From Lachnospiraceae bacterium (GTDB lineage Bacteria; Bacillota; Clostridia; Lachnospirales; Lachnospiraceae): 64,000 nt of DNA. The DNA lies in the NCBI GenBank assembly GCA_022510745.1, contig JAFLSY010000012.1:1-64000 (forward strand), written 5' to 3'. Within the stretch, counting starts at the first letter, position 1. Each line of letters begins with the position of its first letter. A program made the position numbers and the translations under genes. Below, piece after piece: positions 17,218 through 26,976 of the stretch. A model generated the notes under the pieces. The model was not told the origin of the DNA. It saw only the letters and a program-made list of their open reading frames with translations, and did not search any database.

Positions 17218-19467
17218 CTAAAAAGTATTGACCGGATTAAAATCTATCTGCAGCATTTCCTGAGAAGATTGCAACGCTGCAGCCTTTTCCTCCAATGCAT
17301 CTTTTATCTCTACCAGTTTATCATACTTTTCGTATTTTATATAGAACACAAATCTAAAAATATCATGAATCTTTCCGATTGCCGCCGGTGCAGGCCCGAT
17401 GACCATAAGGCATTTTTGCTGATTTTCCGACATATCGATGTAACTCCTCGCTATCGCAGCCATTTCCTCCGCCAACGTCTCTCCCCGCTTTTCATCCGAG
17501 GCAAAAATTTGAACTGCCAGCATATTGCACACGGGAGGGTATCTCAGCAGCTCCCGGTAGAGGATTTCTTCCTCGTAAAACCCTTCATAGTTCTGGGCTG
17601 CCGCATGGGTGACGCTGTAATGCTCCGGCTGATAGGTCTGGATAACCGCTTCCCCGGGGAGCGCTCCGCGTCCTGCCCGCCCCACGGCCTGGGTCAATAA
17701 GGCAAAAGTTCTTTCCCCCGACCGATAATCTCCCACAGAAAGGGACAGATCAGCCGCCAGAACACCCACTAAGGTAACATTGGGGAAATCGTGTCCTTTC
17801 ACGATCATCTGGGTACCGATCAGCACATCCGCTTCTCCTGAGGCAAAGGCAGAAAGAATTTGTTCATAGCTATCCTTGGTTTTGGTTGTATCCGCATCCA
17901 TACGCAAAACTCTGGCCTCAGGATACAGTTCCTTTAACTTTTCCTCTATCTGCTGGGTTCCCGCACGGAACCCGGAAATATATTTGGAGCCGCATTCCGG
18001 GCAGAGGCGCACCGCAGGCTCCTCATAACCGCAATAATGACAGATCAATCTGCCTCCTCTGTGTTCCGAAAGAGAAACATCGCAGTGCGGACATTTCATG
18101 ACGTGTCCGCAGGCTCTGCAGGAAATAAAGCCCGCATATCCCCTGCGGTTTAAAAACAACATGATCTGCTGCTTCTTTTTCAGTCTGTCCGCCATAAGTT
18201 CCTGCAGTCTCCGACTGAAAATAGAACGGTTACCGGCCCGTAGTTCTTCCCGCAAATCCACGATAGAAACGGATGGAAGCGTTCCGCCCGTCAACCTCTG
18301 TTTTAAGGTAAAAAGCGTGTATTCTCCCTGCTTTGCTCTGTAATAAGCATCTAAAGAAGGAGTTGCGGAACCTAAGAGCAGACTGGCTCCGTGCATCCTT
18401 GCCACCTCCTCTGCCGTTTCTCTGGCATGATATTTAGGAGAATTTTCGCTCTTGTAGCTGCTTTCGTGTTCCTCATCTATAATAATCAATCCGATATTGG
18501 GAAAGGGCGTAAACAAAGCAGAGCGGGGGCCGATAATAACTTGTATTGCCCCTTTTTTTGCTCTCTCACACTGGTCATATTTCTCTCCTGCTGACAGAGT
18601 GGAATTCAATACAGAAACACTATCCCCAAATCTGCCATAAAAGCGCATCAAGGTCTGATAGGTCAGCGCAATTTCCGGAATCAGCACAATGGCCTGCCGG
18701 CCCCTTTTCAGTATTTCCTCAATGAGCTGCATATAGACTTCGGTTTTTCCACTGCCCGTAATACCGTGGAGCAGATAGGTGCCTTTTTTGCCGCTGTCAA
18801 AATCCCCAAGCAGCGTATCCACAATCTGCTGCTGTTCCTCGCTTATGGTTTTTCTTTCCGCATCCTGTACCTGCAGTTTAACCGGATTGCGATAATGGCT
18901 TTCCGTCTCCACCACCAGCATCCCCTGCTTTTCCATCGTTTTTATGGTTGCCGGACTGACGTGCAGCTTGCCCGTCACGATCGGATAGGGCAGGCAGGAA
19001 TATTTCATTAGCTCTTTTAACAATCTAACTTTTGCAGTCTGATGTTTTCTTTCGCAAAAATCCAGTGTTTTCTCCGCTTCTTCTTCATTCAGTATAAGCC
19101 GAACAGTCTTTTTTTCCAGCGCCCGTACCGACTGCTTTGCCGGCAGTACGGTTTTCATGGCCTGAATCATGGTGGAACCGTAATTTCTCTTTAAAAAGGC
19201 TGCCAGCCGTATCTGTTTCTCCTCAATGGAAACACCGCCCGGGGCCACACTGATAATTTCTTTTATTTTTTCAACATCCCAATCCGGCGTGTCCTTGATA
19301 GCCACCACATAGCCTTTGCGCAAAGCATTACCTGCTCCAAAAGGTACAGTGACGCACTGTCCCTCCGTTATCGTTTCCCGCAGCGCCTCCGGGATTCTGT
19401 ACTGAAATGGACGATCCAGCTTCTCATGAGCAATGTCAATAATTAAATCTGCATATAACTTTTCCAT
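17218..19467 (-). CDS. priA: Primosomal replication restart helicase PriA
   Basis: PriA reloads the replisome at stalled forks. The product is about 749 residues. It has an N-terminal 3'-DNA-binding domain, Walker A in GITGSGKTEVY, a DEEH box (IIIDEEHESSYK), a zinc-binding insertion with eight cysteines (CRACGHVMKCPHC, then CHYCGYEEPAVRLCPECG) and the C-terminal helicase motifs (VGRAGR). The start chosen is the ATG behind AAGGAGGGG (protein MEKLYADLIIDIA). A longer upstream reading would run through the conserved leader hairpin and lacks a ribosome binding site. Confidence 0.97.
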   Translation of the reverse strand: MEKLYADLIIDIAHEKLDRPFQYRIPEALRETITEGQCVTVPFGAGNALRKGYVVAIKDTPDWDVEKIKEIISVAPGGVSIEEKQIRLAAFLKRNYGSTMIQAMKTVLPAKQSVRALEKKTVRLILNEEEAEKTLDFCERKHQTAKVRLLKELMKYSCLPYPIVTGKLHVSPATIKTMEKQGMLVVETESHYRNPVKLQVQDAERKTISEEQQQIVDTLLGDFDSGKKGTYLLHGITGSGKTEVYMQLIEEILKRGRQAIVLIPEIALTYQTLMRFYGRFGDSVSVLNSTLSAGEKYDQCERAKKGAIQVIIGPRSALFTPFPNIGLIIIDEEHESSYKSENSPKYHARETAEEVARMHGASLLLGSATPSLDAYYRAKQGEYTLFTLKQRLTGGTLPSVSIVDLREELRAGNRSIFSRRLQELMADRLKKKQQIMLFLNRRGYAGFISCRACGHVMKCPHCDVSLSEHRGGRLICHYCGYEEPAVRLCPECGSKYISGFRAGTQQIEEKLKELYPEARVLRMDADTTKTKDSYEQILSAFASGEADVLIGTQMIVKGHDFPNVTLVGVLAADLSLSVGDYRSGERTFALLTQAVGRAGRGALPGEAVIQTYQPEHYSVTHAAAQNYEGFYEEEILYRELLRYPPVCNMLAVQIFASDEKRGETLAEEMAAIARSYIDMSENQQKCLMVIGPAPAAIGKIHDIFRFVFYIKYEKYDKLVEIKDALEEKAAALQSSQEMLQIDFNPVNTF

Positions 19468-19537
19468 GGCCAGATCCCCTCCTTTTCTTTCGCACTTTAA
19501 ATAACGCATGATATAAATCCAAATAATGACGCTGCTT

Positions 19538-19603
19538 CCACCCATAAAAACCAAATCAGGTTCAGATGCAGTGGCATTCACCCGCTTTGGCTTTTATGGG
19601 TAG
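19538..19603 (-). promoter_or_regulatory. Conserved leader hairpin, copy 2 (upstream of priA)
   Basis: The inverted repeat 19540-19555 with 19586-19601 encloses the core shared with the rlmN leader; 18 nt at 19562-19579 are identical. As minus-strand RNA the stem is ACCCAUAAAAGCCAAA with its complement, then CGGGU/ACCUG, GA opposite CUGA, and AUGC-CACU-GCAU. It lies about 70 nt before the priA start and about 85 nt after the murE stop. No T-run follows. Confidence 0.75.
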
Positions 19604-19688
19604 GATACTGCGCAGAAACCTTTTCACTATAATATAACCGGAACATGTATTCGCCACCATGCTCTAAATCTGGATATCCATGAAGGTC

Positions 19689-21167
19689 CTATGCGTTACT
19701 GCGCTGCCGCAGAATATCTGCGATCAGGTCCCTCTCGTCCATGGGATACTTAACGCCTTTTATTTCCTGATAGTCCTCATGCCCTTTACCCGCCAGTATG
19801 ATAATATCTCCCGGTTCACCATGGTCGATGGCATAGGCAATAGCTTCTTTTCGATCGCAGATCTCCACATATTTGCCGTCCGTCTTTTCGATACCGGTCT
19901 TAATGTCCGCAATAATATCCTCGGGCTCTTCAAAACGGGGATTGTCGGAAGTAATAATGGTGAGATCCGCCAGCCTGCCGCTGACCTCCCCCATCTCATA
20001 ACGTCTTAACTTGGAACGGTTGCCGCCGCAGCCGAAGAGGCAGACAAGTCTGTGGGGTTCATACTCCCGCAGGGATTTTAACAGACTTTCCAGACTCATG
20101 GCATTATGGGCATAATCGATCAACAGGGTAAAGTCTTCCGATACTTTTACCATCTCGATCCGCCCCTTTACCTTAGCCGCCAACAGCGCTTTTTTAATAT
20201 TCTCCTCCGCCACGCCAAAGTGCCGGCAGATGGCCATGGCAGTCAGGGCATTGTATACGCTGAAACGGCCCGGCGTGGACACTTCCGCTTCCATGGCAAG
20301 CAAACCTTCTGTCTTAAAAGTAACACCCAGTTCTCCGGGCTTTTTCACCAGCTTAAGTTCCCCTGCCCGCAGGTCATTACCTTCTTTTAATCCGAATTTT
20401 TCCAGACTGCAGGTATGCCCGGCAGTGACGGCATCACAGTGCATATCGTCGCCGTTTACAATACCGACCAGACATTGTTTGAATAAAAGACCTTTACAGG
20501 CCATGTATTCTTCAAAATTTTCATGTTCGCCCACACCGATGTGATCCGGCTCCAAATTGGTGAAAATACCATAGTCAAATACAAATCCCTGGGTGCGGTG
20601 GAGCTTCAGTCCCTGGGAGGAAACCTCCATTACTACCGTATCACATCCGGCATCTGCCATCTGTTTAAAATAGGACTGCAGCAGATAGGACTCGGGAGTG
20701 GTATGTTCCGCATGAATATGGGTGTCCCCGATAATAATTTCCACAGTACCGACTAAACCCACTTTGTGTCCGGCATTCTCTAAAATAGACTTTACCAAAT
20801 AAGTAGTTGTTGTCTTTCCCTTGGTGCCGGTGATGCCGATAACCTTCAACCGCTTTGCCGGATGTCCAAACCAAGCGGCAGAAATAAACGCCATGGCATA
20901 GCGGGTATCTTCCACCCTGATCACCGTAATATCGGCGTCCTCCTGCAACTCTACTTCTCTTTCCGTCACCAGTACGCCCGCGCCCGCAGCCACAATTTCC
21001 GCCGCATGCTCATGGCTGTCATAGTTCATTCCTTTGATACAGATAAACAAGCATCCTTTAGAAACTTTTCTGGAATCATACACCACTTCCGGTATATCCG
21101 CCTCCAGGCTTCCTCTCTCACAGGTATAGGTAAAACCTTGTAATAACGACTCTAGCTTCATACTCAT
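19689..21167 (-). CDS. murE: UDP-MurNAc-tripeptide synthetase, probably meso-DAP adding
   Basis: MurE adds the third peptide residue to UDP-MurNAc-L-Ala-D-Glu. The 492 residues have the N-terminal uridine domain, the ATP-binding GITGTKGKTTTTYL in the central domain, the EVSSQGL motif, and the C-terminal domain with SDNPRFEEP. The DNPR tetrad is the known mark of meso-diaminopimelate-specific MurE, so the peptidoglycan is probably of the DAP type. AAGGAGGATGAGT precedes the ATG. It is upstream of priA, separated by the hairpin-containing leader. Confidence 0.96.
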   Translation of the reverse strand: MSMKLESLLQGFTYTCERGSLEADIPEVVYDSRKVSKGCLFICIKGMNYDSHEHAAEIVAAGAGVLVTEREVELQEDADITVIRVEDTRYAMAFISAAWFGHPAKRLKVIGITGTKGKTTTTYLVKSILENAGHKVGLVGTVEIIIGDTHIHAEHTTPESYLLQSYFKQMADAGCDTVVMEVSSQGLKLHRTQGFVFDYGIFTNLEPDHIGVGEHENFEEYMACKGLLFKQCLVGIVNGDDMHCDAVTAGHTCSLEKFGLKEGNDLRAGELKLVKKPGELGVTFKTEGLLAMEAEVSTPGRFSVYNALTAMAICRHFGVAEENIKKALLAAKVKGRIEMVKVSEDFTLLIDYAHNAMSLESLLKSLREYEPHRLVCLFGCGGNRSKLRRYEMGEVSGRLADLTIITSDNPRFEEPEDIIADIKTGIEKTDGKYVEICDRKEAIAYAIDHGEPGDIIILAGKGHEDYQEIKGVKYPMDERDLIADILRQRSNA

Positions 21168-21245
21168 CCTCCTTGCGGTTATTTCTATTTTACTCCAATT
21201 TAACAGTATTTACCACCCTTAAAGCAGAAAAACCGCAGGACGCAG

Positions 21246-21273
21246 AAAAGTCCGGAGGGGATTCCGGACTTTT
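21246..21273 (-). terminator. Terminator downstream of recJ
   Basis: Stem AAAAGTCCGGA/TCCGGACTTTT with a 6-nt loop is followed on the minus strand by a short T-containing stretch. It lies between recJ and murE and probably separates their transcription. Confidence 0.75.
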
Positions 21274-21405
21274 CGCATTTTCTTTTATGAGGGGGGAGAT
21301 AGTGAATTCATCAACTATCTGATTCAAATGTTAACGTCAAAATGTGTTCATTTTGTGTCCAAAATATGATAAAAGAATAAAAACCAAATTAAAGATTTCT
21401 TATGA

Positions 21406-23172
21406 CTAACAAAAATTTTGCATGGTCAACTGGACCTCCGTCCTGCCCATATAGGTGTGCAGCCCCAACTGATAGGTTACAGAAACAGGAAAACTGCCTT
21501 TTCCCATATACAGATCTTCCACCGCGTTCTGCCCGAATTTTTCTTTCAGAAAATCATGAAATCTATCCAGCCCGCCAAAATATACTAGGGAGTAGCTCTT
21601 ATTGTCCTGCAGTACCCGATATCTTGCGCAGCTACCCTTTGCACCCATTCTGATCCCTTCTTTAAAGATGATATCTTTACAGGCAAACAACGGCTTGGAA
21701 TTGGCTGTCCCAAAAGGCTCTAACAACTCCAGCTCCTCCGCCAGTTTTTTGTCTGCATAAGCAAGGGGCATGGGAATATCAATGTGCACTTTTGGAATAA
21801 AATCCTCCTCGGTCAGATTGCACTGTGCGTTTAATGTTTTACGTAAAAGAGAAATATCCTCCTCCTTCATAGAAAGTCCCGCCGCCATCTTATGCCCGCC
21901 GAATTTGGTAAATAACTCCCTGCAGGCGCTCATGGCTTCGTACATATGATAGCTTTCTATGGAACGGCCGCTGCCCTTTACTCCCTCTTCTCCTTTCGTC
22001 AATACGAAGGTGGGTTTTCCATATTTTTCCCGGATTCGGCCCGCTATGATGCCCGCCAGACTCTCGTGGCAGTCCGGAAGAAAAATGACAAGTACTTTGT
22101 CCTTGTAAAACTGCTGCTCTTCCACACAGGCCACGGCCGCTTCTACGCCCGCCAAGGTCATAGTCTTTCGACTGTCGTTCATCTCTTTCAGTTCTCCGGC
22201 TACGGAGACCGCCGTACGCACTTCTTCGGCCGCCAGCAGTTCCAGAGCTCTCTTTGCCGTATCCAGTCTGCCCGTAGCATTTAAGCAGGGTCCGACGATA
22301 AAACCAAGATGATATGCATTTATTCCTGACGGTTCTATCTGATTGACCTCCATCAGCGCTTTCATGCCTGTACAAGGATTTCTGCGAAGCCGTTTTAAAC
22401 CTTCTTTTACCAGAATCCGGTTTTCATCTAATAACTCACAGACATCACAAACTGTGGCCACCGCCGCCAGTTGTATAAATTCATCTAAAAGCTCCTGCTT
22501 TTCTTCCGGTTCCCATTTAAAATGGCGCAGTAAAAGTTCCATCAGCTTGTAAGCCACTGTCGCACCGCAAATATTTTTATAAGGATAGTTACAATCTTTA
22601 CGCTTCGGGTCCACAACTACCGCGGCAGGAGGCAGAATTTCCAGCCGTTCTCCGTCCTTTTCTTCAAAAGGTACCTCATGGTGATCAGTCACCACCACAG
22701 TCATTCCCAGCTTTACTGCTATGGCTATCTGAGACGCGGCCGCAATCCCGTTGTCACAGGTCAGTATCGTCTTAACGCCCTGTGCGGCAGCCTCTTCGAT
22801 CAGCTGCTCATTCAAGCCATAGCCGTCCCGTATCCGATGGGGAATGACGGTATCCGCAACAGCGCCTAACGCCCGCAGACCCTTTGTTAAAATGTGGGCG
22901 GCAGTAATGCCGTCCACATCATAGTCACCAATTACCCGTATTTTATTGCCCAGCCGTATCTGCTCCTCGAGAATGGCTGCCGCATCCTCCATATCCATCA
23001 TCAGCTCCGGAGGATATAAATCCAGAAATGAGCCGTGAAGATACCTCTCCACTTCTTCCGGTGTGCAGATTTCCCGGTTGCGTATCAGCCTGGCCGTTAT
23101 AGGGCTGATGTCAAAACGTCTGCCCCACTCCTCGAAATCTGCTCTTTTGGCTGCTACAAACCATTTTTCCAT
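21406..23172 (-). CDS. recJ: Single-stranded-DNA-specific 5'-3' exonuclease RecJ
   Basis: RecJ resects DNA ends in recombination and mismatch repair. The 588 residues contain the DHH phosphoesterase motifs GDYDVDGI, CDNGIA, VTDHHEV and LNATGRLD, the DHHA1 motif with GSGRSIESYHM and FGGHKMAAGL, and a C-terminal OB-like domain. The length is usual for the Firmicute type. It begins 40 nt after secDF in the same direction. Confidence 0.96.
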   Translation of the reverse strand: MEKWFVAAKRADFEEWGRRFDISPITARLIRNREICTPEEVERYLHGSFLDLYPPELMMDMEDAAAILEEQIRLGNKIRVIGDYDVDGITAAHILTKGLRALGAVADTVIPHRIRDGYGLNEQLIEEAAAQGVKTILTCDNGIAAASQIAIAVKLGMTVVVTDHHEVPFEEKDGERLEILPPAAVVVDPKRKDCNYPYKNICGATVAYKLMELLLRHFKWEPEEKQELLDEFIQLAAVATVCDVCELLDENRILVKEGLKRLRRNPCTGMKALMEVNQIEPSGINAYHLGFIVGPCLNATGRLDTAKRALELLAAEEVRTAVSVAGELKEMNDSRKTMTLAGVEAAVACVEEQQFYKDKVLVIFLPDCHESLAGIIAGRIREKYGKPTFVLTKGEEGVKGSGRSIESYHMYEAMSACRELFTKFGGHKMAAGLSMKEEDISLLRKTLNAQCNLTEEDFIPKVHIDIPMPLAYADKKLAEELELLEPFGTANSKPLFACKDIIFKEGIRMGAKGSCARYRVLQDNKSYSLVYFGGLDRFHDFLKEKFGQNAVEDLYMGKGSFPVSVTYQLGLHTYMGRTEVQLTMQNFC

Positions 23173-23212
23173 TACCGTGTTTCCTTTTTATGTCTTCGGA
23201 CCATACCTTCCG

Positions 23213-25501
23213 TCATTTCGCTTTCTTTTCAGAAATTGCTTTCTGCTTTTCAGGAAATCTTTTTCTAAATACATAATAAAGACTGCCCGCTATAAAAATG
23301 GAGGAATAGGTACCGCATATAATACCCACCATCAAGGGCAGGGCAAATTCCTTGATTGCGGTAACACCCAGAGCGTACAGGGCTGCCACCATGATAAAGG
23401 TAGTCAGGGAAGTAAAGATACTTCTGGAAAGAGTCTGGGTCACGCTCTTGTTCACCACTTCCTTTAATACTTCCACTCCTCTGCCCATGCTGATCTGATT
23501 TTCCCTCACACGATCAAATACAACGATGGTAGCGTTAATGGAATAACCTACAATGGTCAGCATGCAGGCAATGAAAGTACTGCCGACAGAAACCCTGGCA
23601 ACTGCATAAAAGGCCAGTACCACCAATACGTCATGCGCCAGAGCAATGACGCTGCTTGCACCAAAACGGATATCCTTAAATCTGATTCTGATATAGACAA
23701 GCATACACAGAATTGCCACACATACCGCCAATATGGTATCCCGTTTCATTTCATCGGAAATAGTGGAGCTGATGGTTTCCGATTCAACCTTCTCTGCGGA
23801 AACTCCAAAATCCGCAAGCAGCATATCCTCTATTGCCTTTCTTTGATCCTTATCCAGTGCATTGCTCTTAAACACAACCTCTCCGGTTCCCTGAACGGGC
23901 TGAGGCTGAACCGCACTGCCGGTAATTGCCTCCAGCTTGGGAATCACATTGGCTTCGATCTCCGCCAGACTCATCTCTTCATTGAAAGGAACCGTGGTAG
24001 ACGTACCGCCTACAAAGTCCAGACTGTAATTTAAGGCCGCGCCTTCACTTGCCTGATAAATCCCCATCGTCACAAAGCCGCCTACGACCAATACGATGGA
24101 TAAGATAAAATATATTGTCTTCCTGCCTACAAAATCAATAACCTTACGCTCCTTTGCCACGCCAAACCACTTCTCGTTTGAAAAGCCCAGGGCATACAGG
24201 GCCTGAATCAGCCATCTGGTGACAAAGAGAGCTGTAAACATGGAGAGCACAATACCCAAGACAAGGGTCTGTGCAAAGCCCCGAATGGAACCGGACCCCA
24301 AAACCCAAAGCACCGCTGCCGCGATCAAAGTGGTCACATTGCCGTCGATAATCGCAGAAAGCGCTTTGTCAAAGCCGATCTTGACTGCGGATTTTACCGT
24401 CTTGCCGGTGGCCAGTTCTTCTCTGACACGGGCAAAAATGATCACGTTGGCATCCACCGCCATACCGATGGATAAGATGATACCTGCAATGCCGGGCAGG
24501 GTCAGGGTCATGCCGAATCCGTTCAATAAAAGCACAACCAGCGCCGTATACAGAAGCAGAGCCAGACTGGCTGCCAGACCGGAAATAAAATAGACCACGA
24601 TCATGAATACCGTCACTACCGCCAGACCGATGGCACCCGCCTTTAAACTGGTGGAAATAGCCTCAGAACCCAACTGTGCGCCTACCACTTTGGAATGCAG
24701 TTCCTCCAGTTCCAGCTTCAGACCGCCGATACGAATCTGAGAAGCCAGTCTGTCCGCACTCTCATAAGTAAAATTACCGGTAATCTGAGCCTGTCCGGTA
24801 GTTAATGGTTCATTAACGGTGGGGACGCTTAAGAACACCCCGTCATAATAGATTGCCAGCGTTTCCCTCGTCTGAGCCGCTCTGGTGGTAGCATCCGCAA
24901 ATTTCTGTTTTCCTGCTTCCGTCATAGTCAGATCCACGCAGAATTCAGAAACACCTGTCAACTGATTCTGATAAGTGCCTGCTCTGGCATCTGCCACATC
25001 CGTACCGTAGAGAGGAATAGAACCGTCCGCTTCCAGTTCCTCAATCGTTTTATTTAAATAATACTGAAAATAGAAATTTCCGCTTTCATCCATAGAATAA
25101 CTCTGGGAATAGTTTTCCGTTCCGTCAGATCCCCTCTGATAGATAAAGTACAGAGTTCCGGGTCTTCCCAGTTCTTCTAAGATTGCATTCGCATCGGATA
25201 CGCCGGGAATCTCAATATTGATTCTGTCACTACCCTCCTGATATACCAGCGCTTCATTGCTATAGTTGTACACACGCTGCTGCAGCTTGCTGATCGTATC
25301 GTTCATATCCGTCTGGCTGGGGGATTCCTCACCCACTACCTGATAGGTGATGCTGACGCCGCCCGCCAGATCCAGCCCCAGCGTAATCTCCTGAGCGGAG
25401 GCACTTCCCATGCCGTCCACACCTGCTACATCCACATAGGCAATGCCCGCCAATGCCAGGAAAAATACCAGCAGGATTATAATTGCTCTATTCTTCTTCA
25501 T
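23213..25501 (-). CDS. secDF: Fused protein-export subunit SecDF
   Basis: SecDF uses the proton gradient to pull proteins through SecYEG. The product is about 762 residues. The SecD half (~1-440) has a first helix (~5-25), a large periplasm-equivalent loop, the motif around GLDLAGGVS and helices from ~270; the SecF half (~450-760) starts with another helix and loop (NYSLDFVGGTS) and ends with a helix bundle (GYSINATIVVFDRVREN). Twelve helices are expected. Start: the ATG 9 nt after GGAGG, rather than the ATG that abuts it; it overlaps the maturase 3' end. A fused SecDF is common in Firmicutes. Confidence 0.95.
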   Translation of the reverse strand: MKKNRAIIILLVFFLALAGIAYVDVAGVDGMGSASAQEITLGLDLAGGVSITYQVVGEESPSQTDMNDTISKLQQRVYNYSNEALVYQEGSDRINIEIPGVSDANAILEELGRPGTLYFIYQRGSDGTENYSQSYSMDESGNFYFQYYLNKTIEELEADGSIPLYGTDVADARAGTYQNQLTGVSEFCVDLTMTEAGKQKFADATTRAAQTRETLAIYYDGVFLSVPTVNEPLTTGQAQITGNFTYESADRLASQIRIGGLKLELEELHSKVVGAQLGSEAISTSLKAGAIGLAVVTVFMIVVYFISGLAASLALLLYTALVVLLLNGFGMTLTLPGIAGIILSIGMAVDANVIIFARVREELATGKTVKSAVKIGFDKALSAIIDGNVTTLIAAAVLWVLGSGSIRGFAQTLVLGIVLSMFTALFVTRWLIQALYALGFSNEKWFGVAKERKVIDFVGRKTIYFILSIVLVVGGFVTMGIYQASEGAALNYSLDFVGGTSTTVPFNEEMSLAEIEANVIPKLEAITGSAVQPQPVQGTGEVVFKSNALDKDQRKAIEDMLLADFGVSAEKVESETISSTISDEMKRDTILAVCVAILCMLVYIRIRFKDIRFGASSVIALAHDVLVVLAFYAVARVSVGSTFIACMLTIVGYSINATIVVFDRVRENQISMGRGVEVLKEVVNKSVTQTLSRSIFTSLTTFIMVAALYALGVTAIKEFALPLMVGIICGTYSSIFIAGSLYYVFRKRFPEKQKAISEKKAK

Positions 25502-26897
25502 GATTTGCATCCTCCATTTCGGCCAATGCGGCCTTTATCATTATCGCGCACTCAATCCGCTTGCGTTGTAATTCACATCCCACATCGTAAGCATCGTTAA
25601 TATTGCCATGGAAATTATAGGAATTGGCTGCGCAGCCGCCGCTGCAGTAAAACTTGGCAAAACATTTTTTGCACTTCTCCTTGGCATAGACATTGCAGCA
25701 CTTAAACTCATCCCGAAGCGCCGTATTGACAACTCCGTCTTCCACATTTCCCAGAAGAAATTTTTCCTGCCCTACAAACTGGTGGCAGGGATACAAATCT
25801 CCCCAAGGCGTGACTGCCAGATATTCCGTACCTGAACCACAGCCGGAAAGTCTTTTTGCGACGCAGGGTCCGCTCTCTAAATCTATCATAAAATGAAAGA
25901 ACTGAAAACCCCGTCCTTCTTTTCTTCTTTTAAGCAGTTCCACCGCCAACTTATCATATTCTTCCTTCAGAGTGGGAATATCCTCTTCCTTGATGGCATA
26001 CCAGTTCTCCGGCCCTGCCACCACGGGCTCCACGGAAATCTGTTCAAAGCCCATATCCGCCAGATGCAACACATCTTTGGAAAAATCCAGATTGTTATGG
26101 GTATAAGTGCCACGCACGTAATAATTGGTCTGATTTCTGCTCTCTGCCACATGCTGAAACTTTGGCACAATTTTATCATAGCTGCCTTGTCCGCCCCTAA
26201 AAGGCCTCATCTTGTCGTTGACCTTTTTGCGTCCGTCGATGCTCAAAACCACATTGGACATCTCTTTATTGACAAAATCCAGCATTTCTTCGTTAAGTAA
26301 CACTCCGTTGGTTGTCAGGGTGAAACGAAATTTCTTGTTATGGGGCGCCTCCAGACTTCTGCCGTAGGCTACCAGATCCTTTACTACCTGCCAGTTCATA
26401 GTAGGCTCGCCGCCGAAGAAATCCACTTCCAGATTGATACGGCTGCCGGAATTCGCCACCAGAAAATCTAAGGCTTTCTTACCCACCTCAAAACTCATCA
26501 GCGCTCTTTTGCCATGGTACTCTCCCTCTTCCGCAAAACAATACTGACAGGCCAGATTGCAGTCATGAGCAATATGCAGACAGAGCGCTTTTACTACTGT
26601 CTGTCTGTTCTTAAAATCAAAGATATAACTTTCATAGATGTCCTTTGAAAAAAGCTGTCCCTGCTTTTCCAACTCCAACACTTCATCTACGGCTTCTCTG
26701 ACCTCTGCCTCAGGATAGGGCATTTCCGTACAGTTTAATACCGCGGCTTTTATCAGCTCCGCATCTCTGATTCCCTCTTCCACAAAAGGTTCTACCAGAG
26801 AAATCATATCATATACCATATCATCTACAATATGCACGGAACCGCTGTTTACATCCATGACAATGTTATAGCCATTGTTCTTATACTGGTGTATCAC
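25488..26897 (-). CDS. scfB: SCIFF peptide maturase, radical SAM/SPASM
   Basis: This enzyme forms a thioether cross-link in the SCIFF peptide encoded just upstream. The product is about 469 residues. The radical SAM cluster motif is CNLACQYCFA, followed by FFGGEPTMN; the SPASM region with auxiliary-cluster cysteines includes CHQFVGQ, CNVYAKEKCKKCFAKFYCSGGC and a late Cys. I chose the GTG behind AAGAGG (protein MIHQYKNNGYNIVMDVNSG), which matches the usual family start. An upstream ATG lies inside a hairpin. The N-terminus includes the peptide-recognition region seen in SPASM maturases. Confidence 0.93.
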   Translation of the reverse strand: MIHQYKNNGYNIVMDVNSGSVHIVDDMVYDMISLVEPFVEEGIRDAELIKAAVLNCTEMPYPEAEVREAVDEVLELEKQGQLFSKDIYESYIFDFKNRQTVVKALCLHIAHDCNLACQYCFAEEGEYHGKRALMSFEVGKKALDFLVANSGSRINLEVDFFGGEPTMNWQVVKDLVAYGRSLEAPHNKKFRFTLTTNGVLLNEEMLDFVNKEMSNVVLSIDGRKKVNDKMRPFRGGQGSYDKIVPKFQHVAESRNQTNYYVRGTYTHNNLDFSKDVLHLADMGFEQISVEPVVAGPENWYAIKEEDIPTLKEEYDKLAVELLKRRKEGRGFQFFHFMIDLESGPCVAKRLSGCGSGTEYLAVTPWGDLYPCHQFVGQEKFLLGNVEDGVVNTALRDEFKCCNVYAKEKCKKCFAKFYCSGGCAANSYNFHGNINDAYDVGCELQRKRIECAIMIKAALAEMEDANHEEE

Positions 26898-26924
26898 GTT
26901 GTAGTCCTCTTTCTTACATAAATG

Positions 26925-26948
26925 AAGCAGCGACATGCATCGCTGCTT
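26925..26948 (-). promoter_or_regulatory. Hairpin between scfA and scfB
   Basis: A 9-bp perfect stem (AAGCAGCGA/TCGCTGCTT, 6-nt loop) sits in the 79-nt gap. Only a weak T-containing stretch follows on the minus strand. It may be a partial terminator or RNA-stability element that lets the small peptide be made in excess over its maturase. Confidence 0.6.
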
Positions 26949-26976
26949 TCTACTATTGCATCTTGTATATCGATAC

